Assembly (NCBI GenBank): GCA_904063045.1
Contig: CAJFCJ010000060.1
Location: forward strand, 1 to 64,000
Reading direction: 5' to 3'
Length of the DNA stretch: 64,000 bases
From: Dimorphilus gyrociliatus
Lineage: Eukaryota > Annelida > Polychaeta > Dinophilidae
Each line of letters begins with the position of its first letter. The first letter of the stretch is position 1. Positions 1-10,689 of this stretch are shown here, piece by piece. The notes beneath the pieces were generated by a model that saw nothing but the letters and a program-made list of their open reading frames with translations, had not been told where the DNA came from and did no database searches. Both the position numbers and the translations under genes were made by a program.

Positions 1-1459
1 AAGAAGCGAATTGACAAGGTGGGGAAATGTAATTTGATTGTTGATAAATTATTTGTTTCATTGTCAAGGAATTCTTTTCACCAGTCCTATCTTGTCATGA
101 AAATTTCCATCACATTTCAAGATGATACTAATACATCATACATCAATTTCACACAGAAGGGAATATTCATTACACAATGCTGCTGTATCAACACTAATAC
201 ATTCTTCAATTTTGGATGGTTTGTATAAAAGATCTTGAATAATTCAAATTTATTTATTACATCATTTTTTAATAGTCTATTAAAAGGTGCCTACTAGCCA
301 ATGTGAAGATTACAAAATACATAGAAAGTTGGAAAATTTCACATTTCAACATTGAATTTTGAAACTTTTCAAGCAACATCAATAAAAGGCAGGTATCATT
401 TCTATCAAATTTTTCTATTCTATTTCACATCTTTGTGTTTAAAAAATACTATAAGATGAAAAAGTAAATTTGAAGAGAAGGATAAATATTTGAAAAAATT
501 AGAGAGAGAGAGAGAGAGGGAGAATGTCTTTCTCACCAATCATATTTGAATGTTAGTCAATGTATTTAACCTTGCATGCAAAACAATTTGAATGACTATT
601 GCCAAGAGATACATGTAGGTTGTGAAATATATTCAATATGCTTATGGCTCTTTTAAAAACATAAAAATATGTAGAATACTCTTCATCTCTTTCATTCTGA
701 TTTTGTTTAAATTATCCTCTTTATTTATCTCATCAAAATTCAAAAAATATGATTCATTATTCTTAGTAATTGTATTATATTTTTAATTGGTTCAGGCAGA
801 AAAATGTCCACAAGAGACAGAAATCTTCTAAGATGAAGATAGGAAACATCAATTTCAACCTTATCCTCTATGGGTGAACCACAGAGAGGGAAGGGGGCGC
901 AGACCTCAGCCCAGCCCCAATCCCAAACCTAATTTATTTGTAAAACACTAAACTCCATTAATGAACAATAGATGGCATTGTTGTGGACACAATGAACAAT
1001 TAATTGGCATGAAAATTGTATACTGTTATAGTATTATCTAAAAGTTTAGAAGTGAGATAAGAGCTATCACAAGTTCAGTCACATAAAAACTGTCAATTAC
1101 ATAGAAGTTTTTTTTATCTTCTTAATCTTTGAACATATTTAAAATTCTAATTAATGAAATGTTTTATTAAATATTCAAAACTGAGTACTGTATATTAATA
1201 AAGGTTTGTTTTTCTCTCTTAATTTATGATAAGCATTTAAGATGATAGAATAAACTTAACTATTCATAACATTTTAATTTTTCCTTTTATTTTATTAGAA
1301 ATTCATCAATTTATAAGCTAAAATCGTGAATTACATAATTTTAGATTCAGTATATTATGTGTTAATGGAAAAGATTGAGCCTATGCTTGTAACTTGATAA
1401 ATATTCAGTTGATTTTGACAATTTTTTTTTATTTTAGCTTGTAGTGTAGGCTGTAGGAA
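1..1459. other. AT-rich stretch without a recognised gene
   Basis: I see no coding region or RNA gene here. The only clear local structure is a pure AG microsatellite at 501-518. Short open frames at the left edge look like chance frames in AT-rich DNA. Confidence 0.5.
501..518. repeat. (AG)n microsatellite
   Basis: Nine uninterrupted AG dinucleotides lie in otherwise unremarkable AT-rich DNA. Confidence 0.9.
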
Positions 1460-1840
1460 AAAAAATATTTTCAATACTCCCTCCCCCATTGTCAATACAT
1501 TGCTGACATTTCTTTGGAAGAAGACTGATGTGGTGCAAAGTCTGCACTCTTTCCCCTCAAAAATTGGGTCACAGATTTTTTCAATTCATTCAGCCTATTG
1601 TAATCTGTCACCCAAATCAGGACTGTAAGGAGGATGAGGACAGAGTGTCCAATTTGTCTCTGTATAAAAGTCATTCATGGAAGCTTATATGGGTTGTGTA
1701 TTGTCATGCTAGAGAATACATTCTTTCCTGGGCAAATTCAGTTTATTGTTCTCTTTAGGTTTTTGGAGGATCTCTATGTAGTGAGCCGAATTCATAATTT
1801 CCTCATAATACACAAAATCAATATGGATTATACTTGACCT
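1460..1840 (-). pseudogene. mariner-type transposase relic (C-terminal part)
   Basis: Read on the minus strand across shifting frames, this segment shows three mariner (IS630/Tc1/mariner superfamily) landmarks in the right order: HDN around 1700-1708 (second catalytic aspartate), PHPPYSPDL around 1612-1640 (run-up to the third acidic residue), and QQCIDNGGG around 1482-1505 (C-terminal signature). Stops and frame changes separate them, so no protein can be made. The flank up to about 2250 may hold more of the element, but I cannot read it with confidence. The alternative, a SETMAR-like domesticated gene, is unlikely because of the breaks. Confidence 0.75.
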
Positions 1841-2846
1841 GTCCTGAAAATGCTACACTTTAGTTTCTCTGCAGACTTTGACATTCTTACCTTTGTCTGA
1901 GGGTAAAGAGAATGTTTACATGTTCTTTGGACATGGCCCTATCTTCCCTTATCAAGCTATTGAATTTTTGTTTTGTTTGAGTCAACACTAACTGTTCTTG
2001 GACATCCAAACTTTGGTAAACCTGCTAAATTTATCTTCCTTTTCTGATATTAGCAGCCCACCTCTTTGTGGAGGAATAGCTCATAGCAATATTTTTACTA
2101 ACCCCTTTAGCATGAATCTTCCCCCACCTGGGTAGGTTTACTATACTAAAGAACAAAGAACATGGAAATTTCAGTTGGAGAATAAATGTAAGATGTCTTC
2201 AAGAATAAATGAATGGAGGTCAACTTGAAGCTATCTCACCAATCTTTATAAAGGATAATTTTTTATGCCATTCCTTGTGTGAAAATTGCTTCACCAAACA
2301 AACAGAAATGATGTAATAGCATAGATATTCTTGTTCAGAGTATCATATTTCTTCACCAATAATCTTCAAGTTCTCACATTTCCATGACAAAGTTAACTAA
2401 CTTAATAAAAAAGGTTCATTTGGATGGCAGCCTTTGATGAGACCACATATATGCTATTGGTATGTCAATCTTATATTTGTTTTTTTGTATGTAGAATTTT
2501 GAATTGTATATAATCACCACCTGAAGAAGGAATATTACTAATGAATATCTTCAATCTCTGTATAGTGTAGGTATTAGTAGACTCTGGTGAGTCCTTGGTA
2601 ATAAATAAAGAGGGCGGACAAAACTGTGGTAGATCTTGTAGGTAAGAAAAAGAAAAAAAAGTGTTTACTTTGAGAATTTTAAAATCAGTAATGGGCGACT
2701 TCTGTTGATCTCTGGTATTGGATATTTATAGAGAGTTGGGGTTTATTTTATTCAAGTCAACAAAATTTCTAACTAGAGTACTATTTGCTTAAAAACAAAA
2801 GAAAAACAATGTAGACATGTTTTGTTCAACTGGATACAGAAAATAT
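1841..2846. other. no recognised gene
   Basis: Possible 5' part of the neighbouring mariner relic up to about 2250. Beyond that I see only AT-rich unannotated DNA. Confidence 0.4.
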
Positions 2847-3016
2847 TTAATAGAAACTATTACCATCAACTTTGGCTCCACTACTTTTAATTCTCAACAT
2901 TAATTCATTAATTTTTGAAAGATACTCATCTACTTCTTTGGCTCTGGCTTTGTCATTTTCATAAACCAAAATAACATTCATTGAAGTAGCATTGTGGCTG
3001 TCAACTGCACCATATT
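2847..3016 (-). pseudogene. unidentified exon-like coding fragment cut by an LTR
   Basis: The minus strand is open for about 56 codons ending in TAA at 2847-2849. The composition is protein-like, with a charged, heptad-rich stretch (EVDEYLSKINELMLRIKSS) that could form a coiled coil. The open frame stops exactly at the left terminus of the LTR at 3017, so it may be the end of a host or element gene truncated by that insertion. I do not recognise the family. In AT-rich DNA a frame this long is uncommon but not impossible by chance. Confidence 0.3.
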
Positions 3017-3780
3017 TGTACTTTATTCTATTGCAATTGTAGGAAGTTCTGGTTTGTCACAACTGTAATTGTTCTTTTCAATCATTTACCAATTTGCCAA
3101 AGTACTGGTCCAAATAGAACCTTTAAAGTTCCTCCACAAGTAGTTTAACAAATGTAATTTTGGTAGAAATGAATCAACAAAACACAAGCATTTCGTCCAA
3201 AGAATATGTATTGAGTAAAATGAGTTTCTAGTTCTAAACAAGCTAGTTTAAGCAGCTAGCTGATGGTTAGAAAACTGAACTATCAACTGTTAATTTCATA
3301 GGGTTTATATACTCTTTTGAAGGTTGATAGTTCACAAATTTCAATGTTCACAAAAACAAAGTAACATTTTAAGACAAGAGAGTTGTAAATATGGTCATGT
3401 TTTTATTGTTTTCCTCTTCTAAATAATAATTGAATTTCAAAGGTTGGAGAGTTGCATAAGATGTAACAATTTTAATAGGACAAGTCCAACAATCAAGAAA
3501 ACATGTAGATTGTATATTTGACGGTTTTTATATTCTACATTAACAATGATATTCAATTGATTGAGTTAGTATTTTTAGCATCTTCATATTCAGAGGAAGT
3601 ATGTTTGATTGATGCATGTTAAGTAGAACAGTATTGTGTTCACAATACTGTTGGATAGTGAATATAATCTAAACTTAGAATTTAATCATAATTGATAATT
3701 AATTCAACTAGTTTTAGTTGAAAATCCTAAATGTATGGATTAATAAATTGTAATATTAATGCTAGGTTGCAAATAGCAAT
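3017..3780 (-). mobile_element. old solo LTR, family B, minus orientation
   Basis: The segment begins with TGTACTTT and runs colinearly with the better-preserved family B LTR at 31125-32077. Shared blocks include the 'cca agt actggtcc' region near 3100, the 'gagtttctagttctaaacaagc' region near 3222-3245 and the 'gggtttatatact' TATA region near 3300. Divergence is substantial and the far end is blurred, so the right boundary is approximate. It is the oldest LTR copy of this family in the window. Confidence 0.7.
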
Positions 3781-4600
3781 ATTCTTTATATAATTTAATA
3801 GGTTTTATATAATGTGTATGCACTGCCCTACGTGAAACTAGGTCACTACTGCTTATCAGTGCTACCTGCATAGTGCAATACTGGTTCAATACTACTTCTC
3901 TATTGTAGAGTATAGCTGACAAATATATGTGTTCAATATAATTCAAAAGTTGAATATAAAAATGGAAGTGTCTGGGTTAGCCAAGTTTTTTCATATTGGT
4001 CTTGATGTCTGCTTAAATATTAGTTTATAGAAATAATTTGCAATATTTTCAATAGAGAAAACTTGGAACACAAAAAAAAAATAACTCCAACCTCTAAAAT
4101 CAGTAAAAAAACCTAAAGAGAATTGTATTAAGGCAAATAATAACACTAAGCTGGGAAGTATTATTAAAAGGGGTCAGGTGCAAATGTACCTGTTTTCAAA
4201 TATAGCCAAAACACTGATAAAATTTTAGGGGAGGGTTAATTTGGAAACTTGGGTGGATTTATGGTTAGAGGTGCTTCCAATTTAGGATTAGGTAATGTAA
4301 ATATAGTTCAGGTATTATGCTCAACTCCTAAAATAATTAGGTATGCTTCAACCCCCAGAGGGTACATTTGCACCCTGTCCCTTATTAAAAATATGTCATT
4401 TTTGATGGGAATTATTTGGTTGTTTTTATCTTTCTAGTTTCTTTTTCTGAGAATTCATTTTTATACTTTCTGCTTTATAACCACAGTATAGAAATCATAG
4501 CGTTTGGTTAAGGAAGTAAAATTAGTAAAAAAATACTCAAATTACGTATCACATAGAAAATTTTTGCTATTTGGTGAATAATAGCTAGGAAATTCTTGCC
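3781..4600. other. no recognised gene; upstream flank of the mesh/SUSD2-like gene
   Basis: No coding or RNA feature is supportable. The last part is the upstream flank of the gene starting at 4678. Confidence 0.4.
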
Positions 4601-4613
4601 ATTGTGGTTGGCT

Positions 4614-4623
4614 TATATAAATA
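4614..4623 (+). promoter_or_regulatory. TATA box
   Basis: TATATAAATA lies 55-64 bases before the ATG at 4678. A transcription start about 30 bases downstream would leave a short 5' UTR of some 30 bases with no upstream ATG. Confidence 0.6.
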
Positions 4624-4677
4624 GTTGTAATGTAGTAACTGCTGAATTTTCTAAGCTAGAGAGCAAGTAATAGAGAA

Positions 4678-7600
4678 ATGGCTATTTTTGGAAAAGCAGC
4701 TGTATTGTTCAGCTCAGTTTTGATATTGTACTTTAAGAAATCTCATCAAAATTTGGAATTTTATCCATACGGCAATGGTACTACAGATCAGGTAGTCCCA
4801 AGCAATGATGATGACAGTTCTGGGCAGGTCTCCCTTTCGATACCCATAAAGTTCTTTGATGACATTTTCAACACTGTATTTGTCAATACTAATGGCGCCA
4901 TTTCGTTTACTGTAGAAGTTAGCCAATACACACCGGATGCCTTTCCTCTTGCAGATGGTCGCCAGCTAATTGCTCCTTTCTGGGCCGATGTGGACACTAG
5001 AAAGGGAGGAACTGTCTTCTATCGCGAGACGACGGATGTGAACATTCTCAATCTGGTCAATAGTGACATCAGACAGGCTTTTATCAAGTTCCAATCATAC
5101 AAGGCAATCTGGGCTTTTGTGGCCACCTGGCACAAAGTTGCATATTTTGGCAGAGCTCTCGAAAAATCTCACATTCACAACACATTCCAGGCAGTGCTCA
5201 CAACAGATGGACACAGGTCATTTACCATCTTTAATTACGGGAACATCAGCTGGACAACAGGAACATCCAGTGATGGTGACAAAAATGGCCTTGGTGGCAC
5301 GCAGGCACAGGCAGGCTTCAATGCAGGGGATGGGCGACGATATTTCAACCTACCCCACTCAAGGACTCACAACATTATCGATGTTGAGTCCACCTCCAAT
5401 GTTGGAATTCCTGGGAAGTGGATCTTTCGTATTGATCTCTCGTCAATTCAAGCAGGAGGCTGCAATGAGGCAGGTCAACTGACACTGTCCCCATTTTTTG
5501 GACACCCGCTAGGAGGAACTCTAGTGACTCTGTCTGGCCCCTGCTTTAACAGTTCCTCTCAAATTGTGTGCCGATTTGGTGGACATAAAGTCAATGGAAC
5601 TGCAGTTGACAATGTAAGGGCCACCTGTATTACTCCATGGCAGTTGGCCTACAGTGGCCAATCACGCATCTTAGCGGAGGTTAGCTCTGATGGTGGAATT
5701 ACATACACTCACAAAACATTCTTCACACTGATACAGTTGTCATCTGACACAGTTGAACGTATCAGAGCAGATGAATGGAGCAAACTAAATTCACCTATGA
5801 TCCTCCGCTGGGATGCCAATAAACTGAATTCCTCTTTCATTCATGTTGAGTGTGTGCTAGGACTGGAGCCCAAAATTGATTCCTCTCAGGACCCTCAAGT
5901 TGTATTCCTACAAATAATGCAAAACATCACCAATACTGGAGAAGTTTGGCTCCCCAATGCTTTGCATATAACAACATGGTTAGAAGCTGGAGCAATCAGG
6001 TTACGGCCATCAGAGTCCTCTGTCAGCAACCCTGTGTCCCTGTGGTCTGATATCCACACCCCTGACTGGCTATTGAAAGCAATGTTCAAGAATCTCCTAG
6101 CAAAACCACAATCCCACATACAACGCCGAGAGGTTGGAGATTCAGGACTGTTAAAATCTTTTGTTCGTGGAGCCTTAACAGCTATTGAAAGCATAAATGC
6201 TGGGATAAAATCAGCTATCAATGCATACAATGAACTTAAGGCATCACGTGATAGTGCAAGGTGCCGTCAATGGTATGAAAAAAATTCACCACCACCAGCG
6301 ACATTACAAGAGCTCATCTCTTGCCCATGTACCTTTGATTACAACATTGAATTTGAAAATGACCGCCGATTCAATGACGATTTAGCATGTAACCGTGGGA
6401 GTGGCTGTCGTTATCATGTTGGGGCTCATCACTGTATAAGATCCATTAGTCCCAGTCAGTCGGGCCACAGACAACAATGCTGCTATGACCAAGCAGGCAA
6501 CATCCTACCATTTGAAAACGGAGGAGGAACAGTGGATTTGGGTTCTAATTTATTATCTCACTATTTTAAAGATGTACGCCCCTACAACTTCTGTTGTAAG
6601 TCTGGAAATAAGGACTTGTGTTCATTGTACAGTGAACTCAGGCCCACAGATGACTGCTCTGGATACCAACCTGAGCGTCCCACTAATACATTCGGAGATC
6701 CTCATTTCATCACCATAGATGGTTTCAAGTATACATTTAATGGACTTGGTGAATTTTACTTGATAACTTATGAGGAAAGTAACAATTTGCTGATGGTTCA
6801 AGGTCGCACAAAAGTTTTTAACAGCCCAAACAACATTACTTTAACAGCAACGTCTTGGGAGGCTTTCGTGACTGCTGTTGATGTCAGTGACACAGTTGAA
6901 GTGAGCATATCGCCTGTGAGAGGAATGGTCCTAGTTATCCATGGTGAAGATGTGACTGAAACCTTCCAGGATTTGTCGTACCAAGAGTACAATGGTGTGA
7001 CAATTGAGGCTAACTTTAGCATTCCTCAAATTAAAGTAAAGTACCCTGGAGGCCCTTCATTCAAATATGAAGCTGTGGGAAATAACCTAATGGTTAGCAT
7101 CCAAATGCCAAAGCTGTATCAAGGTAAGCTGAAAGGCCTTCTGGGTAATTTCAATGGTAACAAATCAGATGACCTAATATCATCACTTGGTGATCATGTG
7201 GCTCCCGACTCTGATTTGAAAACAATACACAACTCTTTTGGTCTATCCTGGATGGTGCCTGAAGGCAAAAGCTTATTTTTGCGTGAGAATAACTCAATGC
7301 CAGCAAACAATGCTAACTTTGTCCCTTCATTTGACATAGCTCATGACAGCGTGAATTCCTCCATTTCAGAGACATTGTGCAATGGAGATAGTGCCTGTAT
7401 CTTTGATTATATTGTTACTGGTAATGAAGATCTAGCTAAAAGTTCTGCTAAAGCTAGCCTCATATACAAGAAATTGGCATCTCTGGAGGAAAATCCTATA
7501 CGCACTTGTGGCTTCCTTAAAACACCTGCAAATGGTAGTCTAACATTGACAAATGGTTACCGTGTTGGTTCTACAGTCACCTTCACCTGTCAACCAGGCT

Positions 7601-7776
7601 TTGAACTGACAGGTTCCACTTCACTAAAATGCCAAGCCTCATCTCTGAAGTGGAATGGTGTTGAACCAGAGTGTACAGTTGTTAACAAGCCTTCCAGGGC
7701 AGACCATCCAAGTTTAGCCCTGCACATGGCTCTTCTTGTAATTCTGATTGCCAGTTCTTTATTTCTGTGTAGCTAA
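4678..7776 (+). CDS. NIDO-AMOP-VWD-Sushi surface protein (mesh/SUSD2-like), intronless
   Basis: One uninterrupted 1032-residue frame. Domains in order: hydrophobic signal-like N-terminus (1-18); a NIDO region (about 60-255) containing APFWADVDTRKGG and YRE; an IPT/TIG-like stretch (about 265-352); a Cys-rich AMOP domain (about 525-665) with CPCTFDYN, RYHVGAHHCIRS and QQCCYD; a von Willebrand type D domain beginning TFGDPHFITIDG (about 670-870) with GLLGNFNG; a Sushi/CCP module (942-999); and a C-terminal hydrophobic stretch (1014-1032) suited to a membrane or GPI anchor. This order is that of insect Mesh and vertebrate SUSD2, which act at epithelial cell surfaces and junctions. Family members normally have many introns; this copy has none and is visibly richer in G and C than its surroundings. 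TATA box and AATAAA are present, so I take it as an intact gene. Adhesive function is inferred from the family. Confidence 0.93.
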   Translation: MAIFGKAAVLFSSVLILYFKKSHQNLEFYPYGNGTTDQVVPSNDDDSSGQVSLSIPIKFFDDIFNTVFVNTNGAISFTVEVSQYTPDAFPLADGRQLIAPFWADVDTRKGGTVFYRETTDVNILNLVNSDIRQAFIKFQSYKAIWAFVATWHKVAYFGRALEKSHIHNTFQAVLTTDGHRSFTIFNYGNISWTTGTSSDGDKNGLGGTQAQAGFNAGDGRRYFNLPHSRTHNIIDVESTSNVGIPGKWIFRIDLSSIQAGGCNEAGQLTLSPFFGHPLGGTLVTLSGPCFNSSSQIVCRFGGHKVNGTAVDNVRATCITPWQLAYSGQSRILAEVSSDGGITYTHKTFFTLIQLSSDTVERIRADEWSKLNSPMILRWDANKLNSSFIHVECVLGLEPKIDSSQDPQVVFLQIMQNITNTGEVWLPNALHITTWLEAGAIRLRPSESSVSNPVSLWSDIHTPDWLLKAMFKNLLAKPQSHIQRREVGDSGLLKSFVRGALTAIESINAGIKSAINAYNELKASRDSARCRQWYEKNSPPPATLQELISCPCTFDYNIEFENDRRFNDDLACNRGSGCRYHVGAHHCIRSISPSQSGHRQQCCYDQAGNILPFENGGGTVDLGSNLLSHYFKDVRPYNFCCKSGNKDLCSLYSELRPTDDCSGYQPERPTNTFGDPHFITIDGFKYTFNGLGEFYLITYEESNNLLMVQGRTKVFNSPNNITLTATSWEAFVTAVDVSDTVEVSISPVRGMVLVIHGEDVTETFQDLSYQEYNGVTIEANFSIPQIKVKYPGGPSFKYEAVGNNLMVSIQMPKLYQGKLKGLLGNFNGNKSDDLISSLGDHVAPDSDLKTIHNSFGLSWMVPEGKSLFLRENNSMPANNANFVPSFDIAHDSVNSSISETLCNGDSACIFDYIVTGNEDLAKSSAKASLIYKKLASLEENPIRTCGFLKTPANGSLTLTNGYRVGSTVTFTCQPGFELTGSTSLKCQASSLKWNGVEPECTVVNKPSRADHPSLALHMALLVILIASSLFLCS

Positions 7777-7826
7777 CCCTGTGACATTGTATATGAGCAA
7801 ATGCAGGATTTTTTCCATCTTTTTTA

Positions 7827-7832
7827 AATAAA
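7827..7832 (+). terminator. poly(A) signal AATAAA
   Basis: AATAAA lies about 50 bases after the stop of the mesh/SUSD2-like gene, the only canonical signal close downstream. Confidence 0.6.
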
Positions 7833-9314
7833 TAGTTAAGGAAACATGCAAAAATTATCAAATTGACCTACTACAATCTTTGACATTTCATTTATATTAG
7901 TATAATTTATTAGAACAATTTGCATTTTGAAAAGCAGGGTTAGGGTTAGCTTTAGAGTTGGGTTCTGGTTTGGATGGTATCCAAAAGTACTGTCAAACCC
8001 AGAAAATAATAAAATTGCAGCTGGTGATTGTTCAAATCTTCTCTTTCTCCTCTCAGTTCTTGTTCTTTGATTTTTTGTCAATGCCTGTTTGCAGAACCAC
8101 CAATGGTAGGTAGCTTTTAAGGAAGATATGACTGATTTCCAGATAATTTTGTTAGGACAGGTCTTGGGGTTTGGGTTAACCTTAGTTCCCAATATGAAGG
8201 GTTTATAGGTTGTTTCAGATGATATATGAGTACCATCTTCTCTGTGCTTGCTCCTTTCATCATCTTGTATTTAGTGTTTGTTTCTTTGTACCATTCATTA
8301 AGAATTGACAAATGGTTATCATTACTTCCCAAGCCAATTTGTTCTCTAACTTTATCTGGATAGCTAAGTAGGAGTTTTCCTTCTTTTTATTAATCTTTTG
8401 ATAATATGGTAGGTGGTGTGAAGGTTACTTAGGTGTTTCTAGAATTAAACTTTTCTCCTCTAGGGGTACTAATACTTCTGTTCCAGGACCACCAATACCA
8501 TCTATGAATCTATCTTGATAAAGGATGTCCAGTATGGAATAGTGTCCTGTAAATTTAATACAGTTAACCTAGTGACTTCTTAGTTTCCAGGGTGATTCTT
8601 GACCTGGTGTGTAATCATTGTTTAAGGTTTTAATAACAATGATGGCCTCATCTGTTTTACAATACGATTGTCCAGGCAAGAAAATCCAGCAAGTAGTCAA
8701 GGTTAGTGATTATTCTCTGATATGTGGGTTGGAAATATACTTTTCCGGATTAGGGTTTGGTTTTGGTTAGGGTCTGTACCACTCACAAAACTGTTTTTCA
8801 ATGGATGTTTAACAGTTGTAAGTTCCAAATTTGGGGTCTGGTTAGAGTTGAATAAAACTAGTTTTCTTTTTCACTTTCCAGTGCCACTGTTTTTGTTAGG
8901 CAGGGTTCCCACTGATGTTTAGGAAACTATAGCACACCCAATTGTGCTGAAGTCCAATGTAGATTTATGTTTTCATGGATTTCAAAGTAGGATAGTTGTA
9001 GGTTCCAAATTTGAGATCTGGTTAGTGTTGAATAGACTTTTCTTTTACTTTCTAGTTTCAATATCTTATTCCTGAAGTCAGGAGACAAGTCCAATGTCAG
9101 TTGCACAACTTCTATTCAATTTAGTAGGTTAAATTTTAATGTTTTCAAAGTTAAACTATATTAAAAGAAACAATATTTTGACTTTACTTAAGTCTTCTTC
9201 ATGTTTAAAATGCCTTTACTGAACAAATTTAAGCTTTACATACCCTACACCAATACACAAAAGATGGCTGACCAGGTACATGCGGGCCATCTCCTGGTAT
9301 ACAAAATACAATAA
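7833..9314. repeat. GGTTAGGG/GGTTTGG-rich spacer with diverged direct repeats
   Basis: No gene is evident. The spacer is dotted with degenerate telomere-like words (for example near 7938-7950 and 8750-8772). It holds two related blocks, about 8790-8880 and 8975-9065, each containing 'gttccaaattt...atctggttag..ttgaata' followed by a pyrimidine-rich stretch, offset by about 180 bases. This looks like an old tandem duplication. Confidence 0.55.
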
Positions 9315-10468
9315 TATTATGCTGAGAAGTCATCTGATCAAGACAAAATAACTACCAATCTGGAATATATGGAAGACTGTCCCATAAAACATAGATTCTG
9401 TAGAACACTGAATACAATCATCATATTCAATCCAAAGGAAGGGCAACACCTTTTTGGCCATATGTCACCTTGGAAAATTGTGTGAAAAACATAGAATGTG
9501 TTAAGCTAGGAGGATACTTTTCATGTCCAAACTTTGCTATAATGGACCTACCATATCAAGACAGATAAATAAGAGGATTTGGTGGACCAGGAACAAGAGT
9601 ATTAGTTCCACATTAAGTATTTGATTTACTAAGAACTGACCTCAAAGAATCAAATTATGCAAATAAGAAAATGCTAGCAGACAAAAAAATACCAAGTTAT
9701 CTCAAATATTGAGACCATGAGACTAGAAAAGTTTCAAGGAAAAAAGAAATCATTTTTGAAAAATGTAAATGAAACAGATAAACAAAATATTGTTTATATT
9801 GTTACAATGATTGGTATAGAGAAGATGATAGAAGTTATCACATGTTGCTAAAATCCCAAGCAACAGTATTAGTAAAAACACTTATTTTGGAAAACATTTT
9901 TTCGCCTGATATTAGGGATATAGATAATAATTACACTCTGACAATGTTGAAAGATTCCAAATTAAAATCCACTTCAAAGATTAGACTGGAAGCCTTCAAA
10001 TTGAACCACAAAGAAATCACTTTCAGCTTATTACCAAAATTAGGTGTCTGGTATGAAAGTCCAACAGGAAAAGATTTTCAAACAATGAAAGTGAATGGAA
10101 AATTTACACTTTTACATCATAACTCAAATATTGCAAAATGGAGAATGGAGGGAAACATGATGCAAACACACAACAATTTCAGAAGTTGGACATTGAAAAT
10201 GCAGTTAGAAAATCTGCCTTACTCAGTAATATTGATAGGAACTTCCAAAATTTACAAACTGCACTCAAACAAGTATCTCAACTTTTATGCAAGGAGTTTT
10301 TTATGAGAAATAAGATGGTGGCATTGCTTACACCTTTGGCCCCTCAACTCCCAACAATATTGGATCCAACACAGGAAACTCACAGCACTTGGCTGGGTGA
10401 TTCAACAACACTCAACACATGCACAGAACTAAAATCAGTTCAAGTAATTTGTGATATTGGAATCATAA
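9315..10468 (+). pseudogene. env: degenerate retroelement env fragment
   Basis: The segment parallels the middle of the Env region of gypsy element 2 (about 54560-55670). Recognisable islands include YMEDCPIKHRFCRT near 9365, NPKEGQHLFG, WYESPTGKDFQ near 10050, LLCKEFFMRNKMVALLTPLAPQ and HSTWLGD near 10380. Multiple stops and frame changes make it non-functional. It breaks off at 10468, where an LTR piece begins. Another env C-terminal piece follows the Tc1 element, so this was once part of a longer element. Confidence 0.85.
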
Positions 10469-10680
10469 TGTACAACTTTGGTTATATTTTATGCACCTAT
10501 GTTATTCTATGCAAATATGCATGTATCTATTAAAAACCTATGCAGGAAAATGTAATAACATTTGGCCAAACATAAACTTGATTAGTCATCCTTAAGGCTC
10601 ACCTTTAATTGCCAGTTCAAGTTTGGCCAAGTTATAATTCAATTAACCTCTCCATATGTTGAACCTTTGTAACATCCTGT
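10469..10680 (+). mobile_element. LTR fragment, family C, plus orientation
   Basis: It starts with TGTACAACTTTGG and is the reverse complement of the outer part of the family C LTR at 13102-13736, including the 'ttggccaa..ttataattcaattaa' block and 'gttgaacctttgtaacatcctg'. It abuts the env relic directly and ends at the Tc1 element. Confidence 0.75.
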
Positions 10681-10689
10681 TTTTTTTAT

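Noticed and set aside
19-228. Open frame of 69 codons at the left edge
   Set aside because: No signal, motif or splice context; ordinary length by chance in this composition.
5063-5482. 139-codon frame inside the mesh/SUSD2-like gene
   Set aside because: Alternative-frame shadow of a clearly coding sequence.
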